A model generated the notes under the pieces. That model worked only from the letters and a program-made list of their open reading frames with translations, had not been told where the DNA came from and ran no database searches. This document shows positions 1-6,188 of a stretch of 10,808 nucleotides of DNA, in pieces. The position numbers were made by a program, and so were the translations under genes. Source of the DNA: Desulfobacteraceae bacterium (GTDB lineage Bacteria > Desulfobacterota > Desulfobacteria > Desulfobacterales > Desulfobacteraceae); NCBI GenBank assembly GCA_024225895.1, contig JAAEMC010000662.1, positions 1 to 10,808 on the forward strand. The letters are read 5' to 3'. Each line of letters opens with the position of its first letter. Within the stretch, counting starts at the first letter, position 1.

Positions 1-24
1 AAAAAGCAATTTTTTTATTTTCAT
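1..24 (-). CDS. N-terminal fragment of an unidentified protein (cut by window edge)
   Basis: An ATG at position 24 opens a frame of eight codons (MKIKKLLF) that runs off the left edge. A GGAG Shine-Dalgarno sequence (complement of 30-33) sits 5 bases upstream, and the frame begins 35 bases after the stop of the receiver gene, so it is probably the next gene of the same operon. The start, with Lys residues followed by Leu-Leu-Phe, is compatible with the n-region and first hydrophobic residues of a signal peptide, but eight residues cannot establish this. Function is unknown. Confidence 0.5.
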
Positions 25-59
25 AGCTTCTCCAAATTCAATGGTTACAACCTCTTGGA

Positions 60-452
60 TTATCCAAGTTTCTTTTCAACGGCTTCGGCCAACTCTTCGG
101 GCTCTACAGGTTTTTCCAGATAAATATCGGGTTTGGGCACTTCTCCACCTTTAAATTCTTCCAGCGCTTTTTGAGAACGCAGAAAAGACCGTAAAGCGAT
201 TCCTGTAAACATGATGACCGGAATAGTTTTTAGTTTGTCATCGGTTTTTAATTTCCTATATAATCTGATGCCGCTTCCCCTGGGCATGAGCACATCCAAA
301 ATCACCAAATCCGGTTCCTTGTCTAAAATCACTTCCAGGCCTTCGATACCATCTTTTGCGACTAAAGGAGTATACCCGTTTTCTTCCAGAACTGTGATGA
401 CAAATGTTCTCACATCAGAATCATCATCAACCACAAGCACCTTTTTACTCAT
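60..452 (-). CDS. Stand-alone response regulator receiver (REC) protein
   Basis: This 130-residue protein is a single CheY-like receiver domain with no output domain. The phosphorylation site is complete: the acidic pair D9/D10 after VLVV, phospho-acceptor D53 in ILDVLMP, switch residue T83 in MFTG, and K114 in YLEKPVEP. The stretch between T83 and K114 is about 30 residues, longer than the roughly 20 usual in CheY-type receivers, so an extra charged segment (residues ~88-108, with KALEEF and GGEVPKP) is inserted there. The start is supported by a strong GAGGAGG (complement of 460-466) 7 bases before the ATG. It lies 26 bases downstream of the REC-PAS kinase and is very likely co-transcribed with it. 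By inference it is a phosphate shuttle or terminal protein-binding output for the two upstream kinases. The REC assignment is certain; the partner is inferred. Confidence 0.93.
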   Translation of the reverse strand: MSKKVLVVDDDSDVRTFVITVLEENGYTPLVAKDGIEGLEVILDKEPDLVILDVLMPRGSGIRLYRKLKTDDKLKTIPVIMFTGIALRSFLRSQKALEEFKGGEVPKPDIYLEKPVEPEELAEAVEKKLG

Positions 453-459
453 AATTAAT

Positions 460-466
460 CCTCCTC
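460..466 (-). promoter_or_regulatory. Strong ribosome binding site of the stand-alone REC gene
   Basis: GAGGAGG on the minus strand, 7 bases before the ATG at 452. It is the strongest Shine-Dalgarno match in the left block. This suggests the small receiver is translated at a higher level than the kinases before it, as expected if it is the more abundant phosphate acceptor (inference). Confidence 0.7.
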
Positions 467-478
467 GGTCATTTTAAC

Positions 479-2005
479 TCAACCTTGATTCGAACTTTTA
501 TAGGGAATCTGAATGGTAAATGTTGTTCCCTTTCCCAATTGGGTTGCAGTTTCTATCCGGCCCTTGTGTTCTTCAATCAATTTTTGCGTGACCAACAAAC
601 CAAGACCTGTTCCCTTGCCACCTTTGGTGCTGAAAAGCGGATCAAAAAGCTGCTCTTTTGTTTCTTGGGTCATACCACAACCATTGTCTTCCACCTCCAA
701 AAACAGCCGATTGTCCTTTTTCTGATACGTTTTAATCATAATTTTATGTTTCTTGGATGTATCCTCGTCTTCAAGGCAGGCATCCATAGCATTATTCACA
801 AGATTCAACAGCGAACGATGAAGGGTTTGGGGATCCAGCGACATTTCTGAAATAGTTTCATCAAGGTCTGATACAATTCCAATATCATGCGACGCAGCAA
901 CATTTTCAATCAAATCGATTACTTCTTTAATAATCTCATTGGGCGAGCACGACTCATATTCAGGTTCTCTTTCCTTGGAATAGGTTAGAAGATCTTGGGT
1001 TAAATCAGCAACACGTTTGATATTCTTCTTAATGGTCTGCCAGCCTGTTTTTAATTTATCTGTATCATTCTTTTTTAAACCGACATCAACAACATAGCTA
1101 CCGCCTTTGAGCCCAATCAATATATTTTTAACATAATGGGCGAGTCCACTGACCGTCTGCCCCACTGCTGCCAGCCGCTCAGACTGTACTAGCTCTTTTT
1201 CAAGTCGTTTGATTTCTGTTAAGTCCTGAAAAAAATTGACTGTTCCCATAAACTCATCGTGCTTATGCAGCACATTGGATGCAAACCGCACCGGTATGTC
1301 CCTTCCATTCTTGGATTTAAAATGGGTTTCTTTCCACAATGGGCTTGCAGGATCTTCCTTATTCTCAGCCTCATTTTTGAACAATTTGGCAAGTTCAGGA
1401 GAGTAAAGGTCATCAATGGTCATTTTTTTTCTGACATCTATTGCTTTTGCACCAAATATTCTGGCTGCTTCCGGATTATAAACAACCACTTTCCAATTAT
1501 GATCAAATGCCACAATTGCATCATTGGAACTTTTTATCAAAAGCTTTTGAAAATTTGATTTTCTCCTGATTTCTTCAGTGGCCTCCTTGATTTTATGCTC
1601 TAGGTTTTCTGTATATTCCGCCAATTTTTCGCGAATTTCGATTTTTGTTTTTGCCCGTTCAAGGGCAATGGAAAGGGCTTCATCCCTCACTGGTTTATTG
1701 ATAAAATCGCTGGCACCATGCTGAAGGGCAACGATAGTAGAATCAATATCTCCATGCCCGGTAACAATTATGACCTCTTTTTCAGAGTCAATTTCCTTGA
1801 TCTTTTTTAGGAGTTCCAAGCCGTCCATCCCAGGCATCTTGATATCCGTAATCACGATATCCGGAGATTCGGATTGAAACAATTCCAGCCCCTGTTCTCC
1901 GTTATACGCCGGAACGGTTTCATATCCATCGCTTTTCAGAGACATGGAAAGCAGTCTTACTATGATCTCTTCATCATCAACAATCAAAATTTTATTTGCA
2001 GACAT
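479..2005 (-). CDS. REC-PAS sensor histidine kinase with atypical H-box
   Basis: A 508-residue soluble kinase with no signal peptide or membrane segment. The order is receiver (1-120: D10/D11, D54 in ITDIKMP, T82, K104 in NKP), a charged coiled-coil linker (~118-150), PAS (~150-263, ending in the usual DLTE), dimerisation/H-box (~265-340), and HATPase (~390-502). The ATPase has an N-box (NLVNNAMDAC), G1 (EDNGCGM), an F-box variant (FDPLFSTK) and G2 (GKGTGLG). The candidate phospho-acceptor is H290 in GLAHYVKN; the usual HExxNP is replaced by HYVKN, lacking the acidic residue at +1 and the Pro. A GTG at 2008 is possible, but the ATG at 2005 is better spaced from AAGGAAG, which overlaps the TAA of the preceding kinase gene (10-base gap). 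An N-terminal receiver on a kinase suggests it takes phosphate from, or is gated by, the upstream kinase. Confidence 0.92.
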   Translation of the reverse strand: MSANKILIVDDEEIIVRLLSMSLKSDGYETVPAYNGEQGLELFQSESPDIVITDIKMPGMDGLELLKKIKEIDSEKEVIIVTGHGDIDSTIVALQHGASDFINKPVRDEALSIALERAKTKIEIREKLAEYTENLEHKIKEATEEIRRKSNFQKLLIKSSNDAIVAFDHNWKVVVYNPEAARIFGAKAIDVRKKMTIDDLYSPELAKLFKNEAENKEDPASPLWKETHFKSKNGRDIPVRFASNVLHKHDEFMGTVNFFQDLTEIKRLEKELVQSERLAAVGQTVSGLAHYVKNILIGLKGGSYVVDVGLKKNDTDKLKTGWQTIKKNIKRVADLTQDLLTYSKEREPEYESCSPNEIIKEVIDLIENVAASHDIGIVSDLDETISEMSLDPQTLHRSLLNLVNNAMDACLEDEDTSKKHKIMIKTYQKKDNRLFLEVEDNGCGMTQETKEQLFDPLFSTKGGKGTGLGLLVTQKLIEEHKGRIETATQLGKGTTFTIQIPYKSSNQG

Positions 2006-2015
2006 CACATCTTCC

Positions 2016-4079
2016 TTATTCTACCGCGGGAAATTTAACAATAAACGTTGCACCTTTACCAACTTCACTCTCAATTTCAATCACCCCTCCATAATCTTTC
2101 ACAATTCCAAAACTGATACTGGTTCCAAGGCCAGTTCCTTTACCTGTTTCTTTGGTGGTAAAAAAGGGTTCAAAGATTTTGCGCTTGACCTCATTGCTCA
2201 TTCCGATCCCGGTATCCATAACGGTGGAGATGACCTTGTTCCCTTCGCAAAAAGTTTTGATAGTCAGCCTTTTTTCCACGGGTTCTTCAGATTTATCCGC
2301 TTTCTCATCCATGGAATCAATGGCATTGGTTACCAGGTTGATATACACCTGTTCAAGCCGGTTATGCTCCGCCCTGATCTGGGGGAGATCCGGATCCAGG
2401 TCAAGGTCGACTTTGATGGAATGAACGGTTAACTGATGCCCCAGAACCTTGAAGACATCATTAATAGGATCATTGAGTGCCAACTTTTTTAAATCCCGTT
2501 CAGACTGCCGGGCAAAATCCCTGACATGTTTTATCACACCGGCAGCACGGCCTACATTATCAATAATATCATTGGCCATGAGGGTCAATTCATCATCTGG
2601 AATGGGTATACCCTTTTTGATCATTTTTAGCATCAGGTCCGCACAAATCTGAATAACATTCAGAGGCTGATTTATTTCATGGGCCATCCCCGCTGCCATG
2701 GTACCCAGGGTTGCCAGTTTTCCAGCCTGGATCAACTGGGTTTCTTTTTCAACACTTTCAGTGATATCCGTAACAGATGCAATAAAGACTTCCCGCTGGG
2801 TGTATTCTGCATTCACTACTTTTATATTAACAAAAAATGATTTTTTATCGCTTTTATAATGCTTTTTCTTTGTAAACAAAATGTTATCCCCTAAAAAGAG
2901 GCTTTTGAGCCCCTCGGAGATGGTTTCATCATCCTTGTCACCGATTTCCAGAAAGGATTTCCCCAAAAGATCGAGTTTTTTAAACCCATACTCCGCTTCA
3001 ACCCGGTGGTTCACATCCAGGATTTCAAATGTTTTATAATCAAAAATAAAAATCGGATTGGGATTATTATTGAAAAGAGAACGGTATTTTTTCTCCGATA
3101 TCTTATATCGGTTATACAACTTGGACAATTCCTTGTCCTGGAGCTCGATTTCTTCATGGGCTCTGCGATCTTCTGTCCTGTCACTTAGGGTCTGGATGGC
3201 GCCGATGATTTTCCCGTCAGGAGCTTTAATGGGAGCTGCCGTAAAGAATATCCACTTTCCTTCCTCACCCAAATGGGGAAAAAATTCTTCTGCTTCATAG
3301 GCTTCATTGATCAATGCAGACTTTCGCCAGGAACCGCCATAATATTTTGTTACCTCTTCTTCGGGCATTTCTCCCACGATGACATCTGCCATTGTCGGCC
3401 TTTTTGCGGATCGAAACGGCACCCATTGTTTGTCTGTTCCGACCAATTCGTATGCATTATGGCCGGTCAATTCCTCACAGGCTCTGTTCCAGTGGGTAAT
3501 GATATGCTCAGTATTAATAATGAAAGTTGGTATCATGCTGCCCTGGATAATCTGGAAATATTCTTTCTCCATCTCGAGCTGATCATGTCTTTCATCTAAT
3601 AAATATTGATTTTTTCTGTCGGCAATCTGGTTGATCCGATTTGAAAAATTTTCAAAAAGACCGGCCATCTCTTTTGAACCGATCTGATTATCACTTATTT
3701 GATTTTTTATCTTTATCTTTTCTTCTTCAATACGCAGAAAACTTAAAAAGGCCACGGTCTGGTATATATCCAGATCGATGAGTTCAATTTTTTCCAGGTC
3801 CACCCTGTCAAGGGTTTTGGCCACCTGTTCATCATTTTTCAGTTTGAGAATCAAATTCAATCCTGAAAGCTTACAGATATCGCTATATTCAGTGGTTGTA
3901 TGTATCCCTACCTCTTTGGCATACTCAATTCCTTCAACCTGCATCAGAGTATCTGCCACCACCAGCACTTGTATGCCAAATTCAGACAATCCCGGGCCCA
4001 GTAAAATTTCAAGGATTTTTTTACATGGGGTGCCGCCACCGATAATGGCAATTTTTGATCCCTTTAGATTTATATTCAT
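2016..4079 (-). CDS. Soluble sensor histidine kinase: Rossmann-like domain, two PAS domains, HisKA-HATPase
   Basis: 687 residues with no transmembrane segment. Residues ~7-110 look like a Rossmann nucleotide-binding fold: a glycine-rich turn after the first strand (IAIIGGGT), alternating strands and helices, and IELIDLDIYQ near the end. A helical linker (115-175) follows. PAS1 spans ~175-302, with a long charged insertion near 235-275 and the ending TLSDRTE. PAS2 spans ~330-440 and ends in VTDIT. HisKA has a canonical acceptor, H467 in GMAHEINQPLN. HATPase has an N-box (NLVTNAIDSM, ~581-590), G1 (DTGIGM, 622), an F-box (FEPFFTTK) and G2 (GKGTGLGTSIS). A GTG start at 4109 would add ten residues, but AAGGAG at 4086-4091 sits 6 bases before the ATG at 4079 and fixes this start. 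The gene follows the transporter by 46 bases. It probably reads a cytoplasmic signal (redox, nucleotide or ion state) linked to the transporter; the ligand is unknown. Confidence 0.93.
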   Translation of the reverse strand: MNINLKGSKIAIIGGGTPCKKILEILLGPGLSEFGIQVLVVADTLMQVEGIEYAKEVGIHTTTEYSDICKLSGLNLILKLKNDEQVAKTLDRVDLEKIELIDLDIYQTVAFLSFLRIEEEKIKIKNQISDNQIGSKEMAGLFENFSNRINQIADRKNQYLLDERHDQLEMEKEYFQIIQGSMIPTFIINTEHIITHWNRACEELTGHNAYELVGTDKQWVPFRSAKRPTMADVIVGEMPEEEVTKYYGGSWRKSALINEAYEAEEFFPHLGEEGKWIFFTAAPIKAPDGKIIGAIQTLSDRTEDRRAHEEIELQDKELSKLYNRYKISEKKYRSLFNNNPNPIFIFDYKTFEILDVNHRVEAEYGFKKLDLLGKSFLEIGDKDDETISEGLKSLFLGDNILFTKKKHYKSDKKSFFVNIKVVNAEYTQREVFIASVTDITESVEKETQLIQAGKLATLGTMAAGMAHEINQPLNVIQICADLMLKMIKKGIPIPDDELTLMANDIIDNVGRAAGVIKHVRDFARQSERDLKKLALNDPINDVFKVLGHQLTVHSIKVDLDLDPDLPQIRAEHNRLEQVYINLVTNAIDSMDEKADKSEEPVEKRLTIKTFCEGNKVISTVMDTGIGMSNEVKRKIFEPFFTTKETGKGTGLGTSISFGIVKDYGGVIEIESEVGKGATFIVKFPAVE

Positions 4080-4085
4080 TGGCTG

Positions 4086-4091
4086 CTCCTT
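4086..4091 (-). promoter_or_regulatory. Ribosome binding site that fixes the kinase start at 4079
   Basis: AAGGAG on the minus strand, 6 bases before the ATG at 4079. It lies inside the longer GTG-initiated frame that begins at 4109, so it argues that the extra ten residues of that frame are not translated. Confidence 0.75.
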
Positions 4092-4125
4092 CTCAATTGT
4101 TTGGCTCACCTTTATCCCAAGTATA

Positions 4126-5664
4126 TTAAAAGAAAATCAAGTGTACAATAATAAAGGTTGGAATCAGGAATACCAAAGAAAACTTAAAGATATATCCGAA
4201 AAAACTTGGCATGGGCGTCCCTGCTTCAGTTGCTATGGATCTTACCATAAAATTTGGAGCATTGCCGATGTAACTGCAGGCGCCGAAGAACACGGCACCA
4301 GTGGAAATAGCCTTAAGATAAATGGCATTCTCCGTCATGAGCAGTGGAACTGAGTTTGCCTCAGTCATACCGGCATAGAAACTGCCCAGCGCTGTGTTAA
4401 AAAAGGTCAGATAAGTGGGAGCATTATCAAGAAAGCTTGAAAGAATGCCGGTTACCCAAAAGTAATGATAGGGTTCTTTTACAGCGTTTATCAAAAATCC
4501 CAAATCCCCTTTGGCCCCGGCTTTAAGAAGCAACAGTGCCGGAATCATCGTAACAAAAATACCGATAAAAAGATATGCTACCTCAATAATGGGAAACCAT
4601 GTGAATTCATTTTCCTCTCTGAGACTTTGTGGTGTAGTCCAAAGAGAAAGAACCCCTAAAATTATTAAGATAATATCCCTGAGCCAGTCTTGAACAGCCC
4701 GGTGAATACCAAAGGTGTTGATTTCTCCAAGGTCAACCACACCACTCATTAAAACCGCACTAACAATACCGGCAAGAAAGATAAAGTTGGTCTTCCCCAC
4801 CAGGCTAAGCGGCTTTTTTTCACCACTATCCGGTGCAACTGCCCCTTCTTTTTTATAATAATATGAATCCAGCACATAATAGATCACCAAAATAATGACG
4901 GCAGCCAAAAGCATGTGAGGAAGTATTTTGAATGTCCAGAAGAAACTGACCCCATGTAGAAAACCTAAAAACAATGGAGGATCACCTAATGGTGTCAGAG
5001 ATCCGCCGATATTAGCTACCAGAAAAATAAAAAACACCACCATAAAGGTTGTGTTTTTCCGATAGTTATTTGCTCTTAAAAAGGGGCGAATCAAAAGCAT
5101 GGCTGCACCAGTAGTACCCATCCATGATGCCAGGATAGTTCCAATGGCAATCATCCCGGTATTGACCATAGGAGTTCCACGTAACGTTCCGCGAAGCAGG
5201 ATGCCGCCTGATACTGTAAAAAGTGCCCATAAAAGAATAATAAACGGTACATAATCCGCCAAAACAATATGCAAAATTTCATAGACCGCAGTCCCTTTAT
5301 AAATGAATACAAAGGGGACAGCCATGCCAGCAGCCCAGAATGATGATATTTTACCAAAGTGATGGTGCCAGAAATTGCCTGCTATAAGCGGCAAAAGAGC
5401 AATTGAAAGCAGCATGCAGGCAAACGGAATACAACTCCACAAGGGCAGCACCTCGCCCAGATTCCTATGGCCATGGGCTCCTTGAGAATGGCTGTCATCA
5501 GATGCGGTATCATGATGTTCCTGATCTGATGTTTTTGTGGAAGATCCAGTCACTTCCAAAGTGTAATGATCTGTCTCTTTTTGTTGTTCCTTTGCAAAGG
5601 CAGGAGCAGAAGATATGATAAAAAACAATACAAACATGATTAGTGCCAGCCTATCCCACTTCAT
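4126..5664 (-). CDS. CitMHS_2/NhaD-like inner-membrane ion transporter (putative Na+/H+ antiporter)
   Basis: A 512-residue polytopic membrane protein. Residues 1-24 form a cleavable-looking signal peptide (hydrophobic core, then PAFA before KEQ). Next is an extracytoplasmic segment of about 45 residues with a His-rich patch (~50-66, with HH, HSQGAHGHR). About ten or more hydrophobic segments follow, from ~75 to 512. Signature stretches are TPLGDPPLFLGFLHG (~224-238), SSFLDNAPTYLTFFN (~409-423) and YIGNAPNF (~465-472). The paired DPP and DNAP motifs in two re-entrant halves are typical of the IT superfamily (ArsB/NhaD/CitMHS). Members of this branch are usually annotated as sodium:proton antiporter or citrate-like transporter; the sequence alone does not decide the substrate. 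AAGGAG lies about 11 bases before the ATG, a rather long spacing. It is the first gene of the left operon, directly ahead of two soluble kinases and a receiver. Confidence 0.88.
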   Translation of the reverse strand: MKWDRLALIMFVLFFIISSAPAFAKEQQKETDHYTLEVTGSSTKTSDQEHHDTASDDSHSQGAHGHRNLGEVLPLWSCIPFACMLLSIALLPLIAGNFWHHHFGKISSFWAAGMAVPFVFIYKGTAVYEILHIVLADYVPFIILLWALFTVSGGILLRGTLRGTPMVNTGMIAIGTILASWMGTTGAAMLLIRPFLRANNYRKNTTFMVVFFIFLVANIGGSLTPLGDPPLFLGFLHGVSFFWTFKILPHMLLAAVIILVIYYVLDSYYYKKEGAVAPDSGEKKPLSLVGKTNFIFLAGIVSAVLMSGVVDLGEINTFGIHRAVQDWLRDIILIILGVLSLWTTPQSLREENEFTWFPIIEVAYLFIGIFVTMIPALLLLKAGAKGDLGFLINAVKEPYHYFWVTGILSSFLDNAPTYLTFFNTALGSFYAGMTEANSVPLLMTENAIYLKAISTGAVFFGACSYIGNAPNFMVRSIATEAGTPMPSFFGYIFKFSLVFLIPTFIIVHLIFF

Positions 5665-5731
5665 AGATCCGTTGTCTCCTTTTGATGTTGAGTCTAACGC
5701 AACCTTTGATTAGAGCATTCCATGTAATTTG

Positions 5732-5782
5732 TGCCTGGCAACGCTGTTATTTCTTTACCAAAACAGCCTCATTGCCTGGCAA
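5732..5782 (-). promoter_or_regulatory. Nested inverted repeat (operator pair or leader hairpin) upstream of the transporter
   Basis: TGCCTGGCAA occurs twice, at 5732-5741 and 5773-5782, with starts 41 bases apart (about four helical turns). Each copy is itself a palindrome around a central base; the second extends to TTGCC-T-GGCAA. Between them lies another inverted repeat, GCTGTT (5743-5748) and AACAGC (5762-5767). As single-stranded minus-strand RNA, 5732-5781 can fold into a hairpin of about 15 pairs with one A-A mismatch, a small internal loop and a 13-base loop. It is about 70-120 bases before the transporter start. It could be a two-site operator for a dimeric regulator or an RNA leader structure. 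There is no T-run after it, so a simple intrinsic terminator is unlikely. Confidence 0.5.
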
Positions 5783-5862
5783 AGGTCTAGCTTTTTTTAA
5801 AACAAAATGTACTACAAAAACTCGATTAGATAAGAGCTGTAATAAATAAAATAAATAAAGTC

Positions 5863-5874
5863 AAGCTGGTTTCC
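5863..5874. repeat. 12-base direct repeat, copy 1
   Basis: AAGCTGGTTTCC on the plus strand (GGAAACCAGCTT on the minus strand), identical to the copy at 6019-6030, with starts 156 bases apart. Both lie in the gene-free region upstream of the transporter operon. Possible regulator binding site; the function is not known. Confidence 0.4.
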
Positions 5875-6018
5875 ATGGTAAACGAGCTTATACCTGCCAT
5901 AAATTTATATCTTTATAATTTACAGATACTTATGCAAAACAATACCTTCGCTTGCGTTTACCTCAAAATTGTAACTGCTTGAAATTATTAATGCAGACAA
6001 GTTACTTGCGACCACCTT

Positions 6019-6030
6019 AAGCTGGTTTCC
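6019..6030. repeat. 12-base direct repeat, copy 2
   Basis: Second identical copy of AAGCTGGTTTCC (first at 5863-5874). The flanking bases differ between copies, so the identity is confined to 12 bases and could be a binding site or chance. Confidence 0.4.
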
Positions 6031-6094
6031 TAATTTTAGAATGTGCTTTATACAAGCAAAGAAAAGCGGACGTAACCCTCATTTTGCAACCGTA

Positions 6095-6113
6095 TATAGT
6101 ACTATAGATATCT
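6095..6113. repeat. Two adjoining short palindromes
   Basis: A perfect 12-base palindrome, TATAGTACTATA (6095-6106), shares its last base with a perfect 8-base palindrome, AGATATCT (6106-6113). They lie about 80-95 bases after the stop of the ferredoxin-like gene. AT-rich palindromes are common by chance in such DNA, so significance is uncertain. Confidence 0.3.
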
Positions 6114-6188
6114 AAAAGAGGATCGAATTTTTCATTGTTTTTTATATGTTAATCGATTATAGCCCTGTTTTTTTATCCAACATCCGGA

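Larger units (their letters stand above)
5665..6188. other. AT-rich intergenic region, probable promoter/leader of the transporter operon
   Basis: About 520 bases without a convincing gene. The minus-strand side nearest 5664 must carry the promoter and leader of the transporter-kinase operon, but no clear -35/-10 pair could be fixed. A TTGACT on the minus strand (complement of 5859-5864) has no good partner at 16-18 bases. The region holds a nested palindrome at 5732-5782, a 12-base direct repeat (5863-5874 and 6019-6030), an AAAT-type low-complexity run at 5840-5860 and short palindromes at 6095-6113. No stem plus T-run terminator is evident after the ferredoxin-like gene that ends at 6189. 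Confidence 0.6.

Noticed and set aside
1944..2432. Long plus-strand frame opposite the two kinases
   Set aside because: Antisense to two clear kinase genes with well-conserved motifs; its product shows no domain signature.
4080..4109. GTG start at 4109 for the Rossmann-PAS kinase
   Set aside because: It would place the strong AAGGAG (4086-4091) inside the coding region; the ATG at 4079 is correctly spaced from it.
5716..5760. Sigma-54 (-24/-12) promoter read from the GGCAC at the left repeat copy
   Set aside because: The bases 10 positions after the GG are not GC, so the invariant -12 element is missing.
5840..5860. AAAT-type tandem repeat
   Set aside because: Short low-complexity run in AT-rich DNA with imperfect periodicity; no evidence of function.
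5875..5982. 35-codon plus-strand frame in the intergenic region
   Set aside because: No Shine-Dalgarno, no recognisable motif, AT-rich composition; best treated as chance.
6017..6082. 21-codon minus-strand frame downstream of the ferredoxin-like gene
   Set aside because: No ribosome binding site before the ATG and no sign of coding character.
6150..6188. Intrinsic terminator after the ferredoxin-like gene
   Set aside because: There is a run of A on the minus strand (T on plus) but no convincing GC stem followed by T on the transcript strand.
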